Of a stretch of 5,510 nucleotides of DNA, positions 1-5,510 are shown piece by piece. The position numbers and the translations under genes are program-made. The notes beneath the pieces were generated by a model. That model was not told the origin of the DNA, did not search any database, and was given only the letters and a program-made list of their open reading frames with translations. This DNA is from Victivallales bacterium (GTDB lineage Bacteria > Verrucomicrobiota > Lentisphaeria > Oligosphaerales > Oligosphaeraceae). Every line of letters starts with the position of its first letter. Position 1 is the first letter of the stretch. The stretch lies in contig CAAGMX010000151.1 of assembly GCA_900771165.1 (NCBI GenBank), positions 1 through 5,510 on the forward strand. Reading direction: 5' to 3'.

Positions 1-206
1 AGCGCTACAAGGGTCTAGGTGAGATGGATCCCTCGGAGCTGTGGGAGACCACCATGGATCCGGCCACCCGCACCATGATCCAGGTGAAGGTGGAGGATGC
101 GGAATATGCGGACAAGACCTTCGACCTGCTGATGGGCAGTGCCGTGGCCCCGCGCCGTCATTTCATTGAGGAACACGCCGATGAAGTCCTGAACCCGGAC
201 ATCTAG
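1..206 (+). CDS. gyrB: DNA gyrase subunit B, C-terminal fragment (5' truncated by window)
   Basis: This is the last 67 codons of the ATPase subunit of DNA gyrase, which partners GyrA in the cytoplasmic A2B2 enzyme that introduces negative supercoils. The reading frame starts at base 3; bases 1-2 belong to a codon cut by the window edge. The fragment opens with RYKGLGEM and continues with LWETTMDP, the near-invariant signature of the GyrB/ParE C-terminal region. It then has [17 protein letters not shown], matching the terminal block of bacterial GyrB (E. coli has LMGDAVEPRRAFIEENA). It ends at a TAG stop (204-206). The internal ATG at 24 is a conserved Met inside the motif, not a start. Because gyrA follows directly, GyrB is much more likely than ParE. 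The TOPRIM and ATPase domains lie outside the window, so their integrity cannot be judged. Confidence 0.96.
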   Translation, partial: RYKGLGEMDPSELWETTMDPATRTMIQVKVEDAEYADKTFDLLMGSAVAPRRHFIEEHADEVLNPDI

Positions 207-266
207 CCGTCGTCCTCCCCGTCATCCTTTCCTCCCTTTTCCTGCAACCTGCAGAATTTCCCTTTC
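207..266 (+). other. C-rich, G-poor gyrB-gyrA spacer
   Basis: These 60 bases contain, by hand count, 27 C, 21 T, 6 A and 6 G, including an unbroken 19-base pyrimidine run at 225-243. A short direct repeat of CCTGCA (241-246 and 248-253) follows. No hairpin with a T-tract and no convincing promoter is visible, so gyrA is probably co-transcribed with gyrB. The high C-to-G ratio just after a stop codon resembles the unstructured RNA that Rho binds (rut). That role is inference from composition only. Confidence 0.4.
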
Positions 267-272
267 AAGGAA
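267..272 (+). promoter_or_regulatory. Shine-Dalgarno for gyrA
   Basis: AAGGAA lies nine bases upstream of the ATG at 282, a standard spacing. It is the only purine-rich stretch in an otherwise pyrimidine-rich leader, which supports 282 as the real gyrA start. Confidence 0.75.
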
Positions 273-281
273 CCCATTCCC

Positions 282-3113
282 ATGGCAGAAAAACAGACCA
301 AGACCATTCCGCCGGAAGCCTGGAGCGCCATTCAGCGCAACGACATCGCCACGGAAGTAAACTCCATCATGCGGGGGGCCTACCTCCAGTATTCCGTCTC
401 CGCCAACGTGGGACGGGCCATCCCCGATGTGCGGGACGGCCTGAAGCCCGGCGCCCGCCGCATCCTCTACGCCATGCTGCGCCGGGGCTTCACCAGCACC
501 GGCGGCCTGAACAAGTGCGCCAAGGTGGTGGGTGAAGTCATCGGTAACTACCATCCCCACGGCGACTCCGCCGTCTACGAGACCATTGTCCGCATGGCCC
601 AGGACTTCTCCATGCGGGTGCCCCTGATCGTGGGCCACGGAAATTTCGGTTCCATGGACGGCGACGGGGCGGCCGCCTACCGGTATACCGAATGTAAGAT
701 GGACAAGGCGGGAGAGGCCCTTCTGGCGGATCTGGACAAGGAAACCGTGGATATGCGGGAGACCTTCGACGGCAAGGAGATGGAGCCCATTGTCCTGCCC
801 GCCGCCTTCCCGAATCTCCTGGTGAACGGCTCCCAGGGCATCGGCGTGGGCATGGCCACCAATGTGCCCACCCACAATCTGGGGGAGGCCATTGATGCCG
901 CCGTGGCGGTGATCGACAATCCCGACATTTCCCTGGACGAGCTGATGGAAGTGCTTCCTGGGCCGGATTTCCCCACGGGGGGCGTCATCCACGGCATCAA
1001 GGGAGTGCGCCAGCTCTACGCCACGGGACAGGGTGGCATCCGGGTCCGGGGCAAGGCGGAGGTGATTACCGTGGAGAAGACGGGCCGTCTGCTGATCCGG
1101 GTGACGGAAATCCCTTACGGCGTCAACAAGGCGGACATGGTGACCAAGATCGGGGAGCAGGCCCAGGCCGGCATCATCTCCGGCATCAGCAGCATCAACG
1201 ACTACTCCAGCGACCGCAACGGCGTCATGGTGGACATCGCCCTGAAGCAGGACGCCGTCCCCAACGTGGTCCTCAATCAGCTCTACCGGAATACTCCCCT
1301 GGAGATCACCTATCCTGCCCAGTTCCTGGTGGTGGACCACAACCGTCCCCGGACCATGTCCCTGAAGCAGCTGCTGGAGGCCTATGTGGACCATCGGGAG
1401 CAGGTGATCGTCCGCCGCACCCGGTACATTCTCCGGAAGGCGCAGGAGCGGGATCACATTGTGCAGGGGCTGCTGACGGCCCAGGCGCACATTGACGAGG
1501 TGATCCGGATCATCCGCGGGGCGCGGGACCGCAATGACGCCCAGCGCCAGCTGATGGAGCGCTTCCCCCTGGACCAGCTCCAGACCAACGCCATCCTGGA
1601 TATGCGTCTGGCCCAGCTGACCAATCTGGCGGTGGACGATTTGAACCGGGAGCACGACGAGCTCCAGAGCACCATCCGTTCCTGCCAGGAAATCCTTTCC
1701 AGCCGGGAGAATGTGATGGCGGTGGTGAAGCGGGAACTGCTGGAGACCAAGGCCAAGTTTGCCAATCCCCGGCGTACCCGCATTGAGGCCAACGGCGGAG
1801 AGATGGACCTGGACGGGCTGACCAAGCGGGAGATCTACGTGGTGACCCTTTCCAAGCTGGGCTACATCAAGCGGTGCAGCGAGGAGGAGTATGCCGCCCA
1901 GAACCGCGGCGGCAGCGGCGTGCGGGGCATGAAGGCCCGGAAGGAAGGGGACACGGTGCAGATGGTGCTTTCCACCCGCAGTCACAATGCCTTGCTCTTC
2001 TTCACCAACTTCGGCCGGGTCTACCGGCTGCGCCGGGCCTACGAGCTGCCGGAAAGCGGCCGGGGCGACGCCGGGCGTTTCATCCATAACGTGCTTCCTC
2101 TCATCCACAGCGAGAATCCCCAGGAGCCCCAGGAGCAGGTCCGGGCCATCCTGGCGGTGGACGAATCCGATCCCGCCGCCCTGGCGGGGAAATCCGTGGT
2201 GATGGTCACCCGCAACGGCGTGGTGAAGCGCATGAGCATGGAAATCTTCCGCCACATTCCCAAGATCGGCAAGCGGGCCCTGAACTTCAAGGAGGAGAGC
2301 GACGATCTCATCGACGCCCAGATGACCTCGGGGGACAGCCAGATTCTCCTCTCCACCGATGCCGGACGGGCCATCCGCTTCCACGAGACCCAGGTCCGGG
2401 AAATGGGGGTGACGGCGGCGGGTGTCCGGGGCATCGAGCTGAAGCCCTGGCCCGATGGCACCCCCTCCCAGGTGGTGTCCATGGCTGTGGCGGAACCCCA
2501 GGACGATCTCCTGGTGATCACCGCCCAGGGCCAGGGCAAGCGAACTCCCATCGGCGAAGGCGGCCCCGCTCTGCCGGAAGACGGCACGGCTCCCGAGGCC
2601 GAAGCCCTGCCGGAGAAGGAAGACAGCGAGGAACCCGGCGAAGAGGGCGAGGAGAACGAGGCCCAGGACCGCATGGTCAAGGACCATTACCGTCAGACCC
2701 GCCGCGGCGCCCTGGGTGTCATCAGCATCAAGCTGCGCCCCGGTGACCGGGTGGTGGCCGCCCTCCAGGTGGAACCCCAGACCGACAAGGATCTCCTCAT
2801 GCTCTCCCGGATCGGACAGGCCGTCCGCATCCCCGTGGAACAGGTGCGGCGCACCGGACGGAACTGCTACGGTGTCCGGGTGATGAAGTTCTCCAAGGAC
2901 AACGACGGCATCGCCTACGTCTCCCTGGTGGATCACCTCTCCGAGGAGGATTCCGCCGCCAACGCCGCCAAGCTGGAGGCGGAGGAACGCCAGGCGGACA
3001 ATGCCGCCACCTTCCAGGCCCTGCGGGATGCCGCCGAGGCCGCCCAGGAAGCGGAGCAGCAGAACCAGGAGGGCGAGGAGGGCGAGGCTCCGGCTCCCGC
3101 CCCGGAAGGCTGA
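282..3113 (+). CDS. gyrA: DNA gyrase subunit A, with acidic insertion in the C-terminal domain
   Basis: This is the DNA-cleaving and wrapping subunit of gyrase, 943 residues against about 820-875 in B. subtilis and E. coli. The N-terminal breakage-reunion part spans about residues 33-510. It carries the catalytic tyrosine in RYTE (Arg134-Tyr135, equivalent to E. coli Arg121-Tyr122) after [12 protein letters not shown]. The quinolone-determining loop is [10 protein letters not shown], with Ser96 and Glu100 at the positions of E. coli Ser83 and Asp87. This is a drug-susceptible-type pattern, since Glu is common at the second site. The C-terminal beta-pinwheel (about 516-885) contains repeated blades. 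Its GyrA box is QNRGGSG (540-546) where the canonical form is QRRGGKG. After GKRTP (752-756) there is an insertion of about 45 acidic residues before HYRQTRRG. The protein ends in an acidic, Ala/Glu-rich tail from about 886. ParC is unlikely given the adjacent gyrB, the GyrA box and the full pinwheel. The start is fixed by the Shine-Dalgarno and by alignment of the N-terminus; the stop is TGA. Confidence 0.97.
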   Translation: MAEKQTKTIPPEAWSAIQRNDIATEVNSIMRGAYLQYSVSANVGRAIPDVRDGLKPGARRILYAMLRRGFTSTGGLNKCAKVVGEVIGNYHPHGDSAVYETIVRMAQDFSMRVPLIVGHGNFGSMDGDGAAAYRYTECKMDKAGEALLADLDKETVDMRETFDGKEMEPIVLPAAFPNLLVNGSQGIGVGMATNVPTHNLGEAIDAAVAVIDNPDISLDELMEVLPGPDFPTGGVIHGIKGVRQLYATGQGGIRVRGKAEVITVEKTGRLLIRVTEIPYGVNKADMVTKIGEQAQAGIISGISSINDYSSDRNGVMVDIALKQDAVPNVVLNQLYRNTPLEITYPAQFLVVDHNRPRTMSLKQLLEAYVDHREQVIVRRTRYILRKAQERDHIVQGLLTAQAHIDEVIRIIRGARDRNDAQRQLMERFPLDQLQTNAILDMRLAQLTNLAVDDLNREHDELQSTIRSCQEILSSRENVMAVVKRELLETKAKFANPRRTRIEANGGEMDLDGLTKREIYVVTLSKLGYIKRCSEEEYAAQNRGGSGVRGMKARKEGDTVQMVLSTRSHNALLFFTNFGRVYRLRRAYELPESGRGDAGRFIHNVLPLIHSENPQEPQEQVRAILAVDESDPAALAGKSVVMVTRNGVVKRMSMEIFRHIPKIGKRALNFKEESDDLIDAQMTSGDSQILLSTDAGRAIRFHETQVREMGVTAAGVRGIELKPWPDGTPSQVVSMAVAEPQDDLLVITAQGQGKRTPIGEGGPALPEDGTAPEAEALPEKEDSEEPGEEGEENEAQDRMVKDHYRQTRRGALGVISIKLRPGDRVVAALQVEPQTDKDLLMLSRIGQAVRIPVEQVRRTGRNCYGVRVMKFSKDNDGIAYVSLVDHLSEEDSAANAAKLEAEERQADNAATFQALRDAAEAAQEAEQQNQEGEEGEAPAPAPEG
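2550..2684 (+). other. Acidic low-complexity insertion inside the GyrA C-terminal domain
   Basis: This encodes GyrA residues about 757-801, placed between GKRTP and [11 protein letters not shown], where E. coli GyrA has only a short loop. By count, residues 757-800 contain 13 Glu and 3 Asp against 3 Lys/Arg, with many Pro, Gly and Ala. It is probably a disordered, negatively charged loop projecting from the last blades of the DNA-wrapping pinwheel. The frame runs on without interruption and the flanking blade sequence is intact, so it is an in-frame insertion and not a frameshift. It differs in position from the long insertion of E. coli GyrA, which lies in the breakage-reunion part of gammaproteobacterial proteins. 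Any effect on wrapping is inference. Confidence 0.75.
2643..2654 (+). repeat. 12-base in-frame repeat, copy 1 (codes EGEE)
   Basis: GAGGGCGAGGAG occurs here, within the acidic insertion of gyrA, and again at 3069-3080 in the acidic tail. Both copies are in the same reading frame and encode EGEE (residues 788-791 and 930-933). It is short and could simply reflect biased Glu/Gly codon use. It could also mark slippage or internal duplication in low-complexity DNA. Confidence 0.5.
3069..3080 (+). repeat. 12-base in-frame repeat, copy 2 (codes EGEE)
   Basis: This is the second copy of the GAGGGCGAGGAG unit described for 2643-2654, here in the final acidic/Pro-Ala tail of gyrA. It is followed at once by another GGCGAGGC, so the region is locally repetitive. 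Confidence 0.5.
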
Positions 3114-3132
3114 CCCCTGCGGTAGACAGAAT

Positions 3133-3166
3133 GCCCCCTTTTGGGTTGCCGAAAGGGGGCGTTTAA
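3133..3166 (+). terminator. Intrinsic terminator after gyrA
   Basis: GCCCCCTTTTGG (3133-3144) pairs with CCGAAAGGGGGC (3149-3160) around a GTTG tetraloop. This gives a 12-pair stem with one T-G wobble, and GTTTAAT follows. The hairpin starts 19 bases after the gyrA stop. The T-tract is short, so termination may be incomplete, but the stem is strong and well placed to end the gyrB-gyrA transcript. Confidence 0.8.
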
Positions 3167-3195
3167 TCACATAACATCTTGCAAATAAACAACTT
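3146..3195 (+). promoter_or_regulatory. Candidate promoter and leader of ahcY
   Basis: The bases from 3161 to 3195 are conspicuously AT-rich in a GC-rich window, directly after a terminator and directly before ahcY, so a promoter is expected here. The best match I can see is TTGCCG (3146-3151) and CATAAC (3170-3175) with an 18-base spacer. That would put the transcript start near 3182 and give a very short leader. The match is weak and the organism's promoter consensus is unknown. No Shine-Dalgarno precedes the ATG at 3196. No SAM or SAH riboswitch architecture is recognisable, and the space is too short for most of them. Confidence 0.35.
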
Positions 3196-4611
3196 ATGAA
3201 ACTTTTCAAGACCGATAGCTGCATCATTGCCGATCCCTCTCTGGCGGAGATGGGACGGCAGGAGATTCTCATGAGCGAGAAGGAGATGCCGGGGCTCATG
3301 GAGTGTCGTCGCCAGTATGGGGCCAGTCGTCCTCTGGCGGGGATGCGTCTTTCCGGCAGTCTTCACATGACCACGGAGACGGCGGTGCTGATCGAGACCC
3401 TGGTGGCGCTGGGGGCTGAGGTGCGCTGGGCCTCCTGCAACATTTTCTCCACCCGGGATTCCGCCGCCGCCGCTGTGGCCGCCGCCGGGGTTTCCGTCTT
3501 CGCCTGGAAGGGAGAGACCCTGAAGGAATACTGGGAGAACACCCTTCTGGCCTTGACCTTCCCCGGGAACAAGGGCCCCAATCTGGTGGTGGACGACGGG
3601 GGAGACGCCACCTTGATGATCCATCTGGGATACGAGGCCGAGGAAAATCCCCAGGTGCTGGAGTGGGCGCCCGATGCCCACGAGGACGAAGTGGAGCTTA
3701 AGGCCCTGCTGAAGCGTTGTCTCCAGGAGCGCCCCGGCTTCTGGCATCAGGTGGTACAGGAGTGGAAAGGATGCTCCGAGGAGACCACCACCGGCGTCCA
3801 TCGCCTCTATCAGCGCTTTGCCCAGGGCAAACTCCTGGTGCCCGCCATCAACGTCAATGACTCCGTCACCAAATCCAAGTTCGACAATCTCTACGGATGC
3901 CGGGAATCCCTGCTGGACGGGATCAAGCGGGCCACCGATGTGATGATTGCCGGCAAGCTGGCCGTCATCTGCGGCTATGGCGATGTGGGCAAGGGGTGTG
4001 CCCAGTCCATGCGGGGGCAGGGCGCCCGGGTGGTGGTGACCGAGGTGGATCCCATCTGCGCTCTCCAGGCCGCCATGGAAGGATTCCCCGTAGTGCGGCT
4101 GGAGGATGTGGCGGCCCAGGGGGACATCTTCGTCACCTGCACCGGCAACTGCGACATCATCCGGGTGGAGCACATGGCGGCCATGAAGGATTCCGCCATT
4201 GTCTGCAACATCGGACACTTTGACAACGAGATCCAGGTCACCGAGCTGAAGCAGGTGCCGGGCATCCAGCATCTGGCGGTGAAACCCCAGGTGGACAAGT
4301 GGATCTTCCCCGATGGACACTGCATCATCCTCCTGGCGGACGGACGCCTGGTGAACCTGGGATGCGCCACGGGCCATCCCTCCTTCGTCATGAGCTGCTC
4401 CTTCACCAATCAGGTGATGGCCCAGCTGAAGCTGGCCCGGGAGGCCCTCCCGGTGGGGGTCTATCTCCTGGACAAGACCCTGGACGAACAGGTGGCCCGC
4501 TTCCATCTGGAGGCCCTCCAGGCCCGTCTCACCACCCTCACGGAGAAGCAGGCGGCCTATATCGGAGTGCCGGTGGAGGGGCCCTACAAGGCCGACCACT
4601 ACCGCTACTAA
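3196..4611 (+). CDS. ahcY: S-adenosyl-L-homocysteine hydrolase (adenosylhomocysteinase)
   Basis: This cytoplasmic NAD+-dependent enzyme splits SAH, the inhibitory product of methyl transfer, into adenosine and homocysteine. It has 471 residues. The substrate domain shows [10 protein letters not shown] (His57, Thr59, Glu61), DDGGD (Asp134), SEETTTGVH (Glu196) and [19 protein letters not shown] (Lys226, Asp230, Asn231). These correspond to human His55, Thr57, Glu59, Asp131, Glu156, Lys186, Asp190 and Asn191. The NAD fold follows with GYGDVGKG (260-267) and a strand-ending Glu283. GHFDNEI supplies His341 and GHPSFVMS follows. The C-terminal KADHYRY carries the Lys465 and Tyr469 that reach into the partner subunit's NAD site; Ala466 replaces the usual Pro. 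About 40 extra residues at 150-190, relative to the 432-residue human enzyme, mark the longer subfamily common in bacteria. The start at 3196 is set by homology near residue 8 onward, despite the lack of a Shine-Dalgarno. It lies 29 bases ahead of a deaminase-like gene, so the two are probably co-transcribed. Confidence 0.97.
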   Translation: MKLFKTDSCIIADPSLAEMGRQEILMSEKEMPGLMECRRQYGASRPLAGMRLSGSLHMTTETAVLIETLVALGAEVRWASCNIFSTRDSAAAAVAAAGVSVFAWKGETLKEYWENTLLALTFPGNKGPNLVVDDGGDATLMIHLGYEAEENPQVLEWAPDAHEDEVELKALLKRCLQERPGFWHQVVQEWKGCSEETTTGVHRLYQRFAQGKLLVPAINVNDSVTKSKFDNLYGCRESLLDGIKRATDVMIAGKLAVICGYGDVGKGCAQSMRGQGARVVVTEVDPICALQAAMEGFPVVRLEDVAAQGDIFVTCTGNCDIIRVEHMAAMKDSAIVCNIGHFDNEIQVTELKQVPGIQHLAVKPQVDKWIFPDGHCIILLADGRLVNLGCATGHPSFVMSCSFTNQVMAQLKLAREALPVGVYLLDKTLDEQVARFHLEALQARLTTLTEKQAAYIGVPVEGPYKADHYRY

Positions 4612-4627
4612 CCCGACCTTCGCTCCT

Positions 4628-4634
4628 GGAAGAG
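4628..4634 (+). promoter_or_regulatory. Shine-Dalgarno for the amidohydrolase gene
   Basis: GGAAGAG lies six bases before the ATG at 4641, within the 29-base ahcY-amidohydrolase gap. It supports this start and translation from a shared transcript. No terminator or promoter fits in the gap. Confidence 0.6.
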
Positions 4635-4640
4635 AACCAG

Positions 4641-5510
4641 ATGTACGACCTGCTGCTCACGAATGTGCGCCTGGAGGATGGCAGCCGTCAGGAGGTGGCC
4701 ATCCAGGGAGGGCGCTTCGCCTGCATCGCCCCCAAGGTGGAGGGGGAGGCCCGGGAGATCTTCGACGGCCAGGGCATGACCCTGATGCCTCCCTTCTACA
4801 ACGGCCACACCCATGCGGCCATGGTGCTGCTGCGGGGATATGCGGACGATCTCCCGCTCTTCCCCTGGCTCCAGGAGCACATCTGGCCTGTGGAGGCCAA
4901 AATGACGCCCCAGGATGTGGCCGCCGGGGTGCGCCTGGCCATCCTGGAGATGATCAAGAGCGGGACGGTCTATTTCAACGACAGCTATTTCTTCCTGCCG
5001 GAGACTATCCAGGCCGTGGAGGAGCTGGGGGTGAGGGCCACCATCGGACTCTTCTATCTAGATCTGGGAAATGTCCCCGCCCGGGAGCGTCTGCGCCGTC
5101 AGAATGAGGAAGTGCTGGCTCAGTGGCGCCGGGGACATTGTTCCCGGGTGACCCTGGCCCTGGATCCCCACTCCATCTACACTGTGCCCGAGGCGGTACT
5201 GCGGGAGACGGGCGCCCAGAGCCAGGCGGAGGGGCTGCCCATTCACATGCATCTGGCGGAGACGGAGAAGGAGTTCCAGGATTGTCAGCGGGAGCATGGG
5301 GGAATGACCCCCTTCCAATACGCCGACGCCTGCGGCCTGGTGACGGACAAGGCCCGGTTTGCCCACTGCGTCTGGATGACGGATGACGACCGCCGTCTGG
5401 CGGCCGAGCGGGGATGTGTCCTGGTGGCCAACACCACCAGCAATCTGAAACTGTGCTCCGGCATCTTTGATTTCGCCGCCGCCGAACAGGCGGGATGCCG
5501 GATCGCCCTG
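4641..5510 (+). CDS. Amidohydrolase of the MTA/SAH deaminase group (3' truncated by window)
   Basis: The 290 codons in view belong to the metal-dependent amidohydrolase superfamily, in the branch that hydrolytically deaminates 5'-methylthioadenosine, SAH and related 5'-deoxyadenosines. That branch also contains chlorohydrolases and guanine-type deaminases. An N-terminal beta-sandwich strand region (1-50) leads to NGHTHAAM, whose His56 and His58 are metal ligands. LRGYADDLPLFPWL and IWPVEAKMT are typical of the MTA/SAH deaminase group. LDPHSIYTVPE carries His177, MHLAETEKE supplies the metal His204 and Glu207, and AHCVW supplies His242. TSNLKLCSG (266-274) matches the family's (S/T)SN(L/M)KL block, but the preceding HNP is ANT here. 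The last metal ligand, an Asp in a GTDG-like motif, should lie just past the window edge. No stop occurs in frame. The position 29 bases after ahcY fits a role in SAH or nucleoside salvage. Superfamily membership is firm and the exact substrate is not. Confidence 0.88.
   Translation, partial: MYDLLLTNVRLEDGSRQEVAIQGGRFACIAPKVEGEAREIFDGQGMTLMPPFYNGHTHAAMVLLRGYADDLPLFPWLQEHIWPVEAKMTPQDVAAGVRLAILEMIKSGTVYFNDSYFFLPETIQAVEELGVRATIGLFYLDLGNVPARERLRRQNEEVLAQWRRGHCSRVTLALDPHSIYTVPEAVLRETGAQSQAEGLPIHMHLAETEKEFQDCQREHGGMTPFQYADACGLVTDKARFAHCVWMTDDDRRLAAERGCVLVANTTSNLKLCSGIFDFAAAEQAGCRIAL

Noticed and set aside
241..254. CCTGCA direct repeat as an operator
   Set aside because: It has only two six-base copies one base apart in a low-complexity spacer, with no known regulator motif.
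555..581. Possible quinolone-resistance substitution in GyrA (Glu100 at the E. coli Asp87 position)
   Set aside because: Glu is the normal residue there in many bacteria, and Ser96 at the Ser83 position is intact, so there is no sign of acquired resistance.
2039..2680. A 213-codon - strand open frame within gyrA, and smaller ones at 677-1000, 1454-1825, 3975-4409 and 5058-5366
   Set aside because: All are shadows inside conserved coding sequence with no independent ribosome binding site, motif or plausible product.
2550..2684. Frameshift or intein as the cause of the extra GyrA sequence
   Set aside because: The frame and codon bias continue on both sides, conserved blade sequence resumes directly, and the insert is about 45 residues with no intein splice motifs.
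3114..3195. Possible SAH or SAM riboswitch before ahcY
   Set aside because: Only one hairpin is present and it has the form of a simple terminator. No multi-helix conserved core is visible, and the region is too short once the gyrA terminator is accounted for.
222..3299. A 1025-codon open frame on the - strand covering all of gyrA
   Set aside because: It is codon-aligned antisense to a clearly homologous gyrA, and its His/Gly/Leu/Val-rich product resembles no family I know. Avoidance of TTA, CTA and TCA in gyrA explains it.
3163..4599. A 478-codon open frame on the - strand covering ahcY
   Set aside because: It has the same cause: it is the exact antisense frame of a strongly conserved gene, with biased composition and no recognisable motif. 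Its start would lie inside the ahcY end.

Overview
This GC-rich window holds two complete and two partial genes, all on the + strand. In order they are the tail of gyrB, full-length gyrA, full-length ahcY (S-adenosylhomocysteine hydrolase), and the first 290 codons of a metal-dependent amidohydrolase of the MTA/SAH deaminase group. No RNA gene, mobile element, CRISPR array or attachment site is visible. It reads as a bacterial chromosomal core region, not an accessory island.

Layout. Bases 1-206 are the C-terminus of the DNA gyrase B subunit. A 75-base, strikingly C-rich and G-poor spacer with a good Shine-Dalgarno leads into gyrA (282-3113). GyrA is 943 residues, longer than usual, with an acidic insertion in its C-terminal DNA-wrapping domain, a degenerate GyrA box and a long acidic/alanine-rich tail. 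The 82-base gap after gyrA carries a strong hairpin terminator followed by an AT-rich stretch, so the gyrase operon probably ends there and a new unit begins. ahcY (3196-4611) starts without a recognisable Shine-Dalgarno. The amidohydrolase starts 29 bases after ahcY with its own ribosome binding site and runs off the right edge.

How the genes work together. GyrB and GyrA form the A2B2 gyrase that introduces negative supercoils. AhcY and the amidohydrolase plausibly form a two-gene unit that clears by-products of S-adenosylmethionine use. AhcY splits SAH to adenosine and homocysteine. The neighbour resembles enzymes that deaminate SAH, methylthioadenosine or related 5'-deoxyadenosines. Whether the two act in parallel, or in series through S-inosylhomocysteine, is the most interesting biochemical question here.

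Organism. Adjacent gyrB-gyrA, high GC, strong avoidance of TTA/CTA/TCA codons and the 471-residue form of AhcY exclude little. The gyrB-gyrA pairing argues against a typical gammaproteobacterium. The deaminase start resembles versions I recall from Bacteroidetes and PVC-type bacteria. A Lentisphaerota/Kiritimatiellota/Verrucomicrobiota-like bacterium is a low-confidence guess. I see no clear previously undescribed system; the findings are protein-level oddities and one pathway hypothesis.
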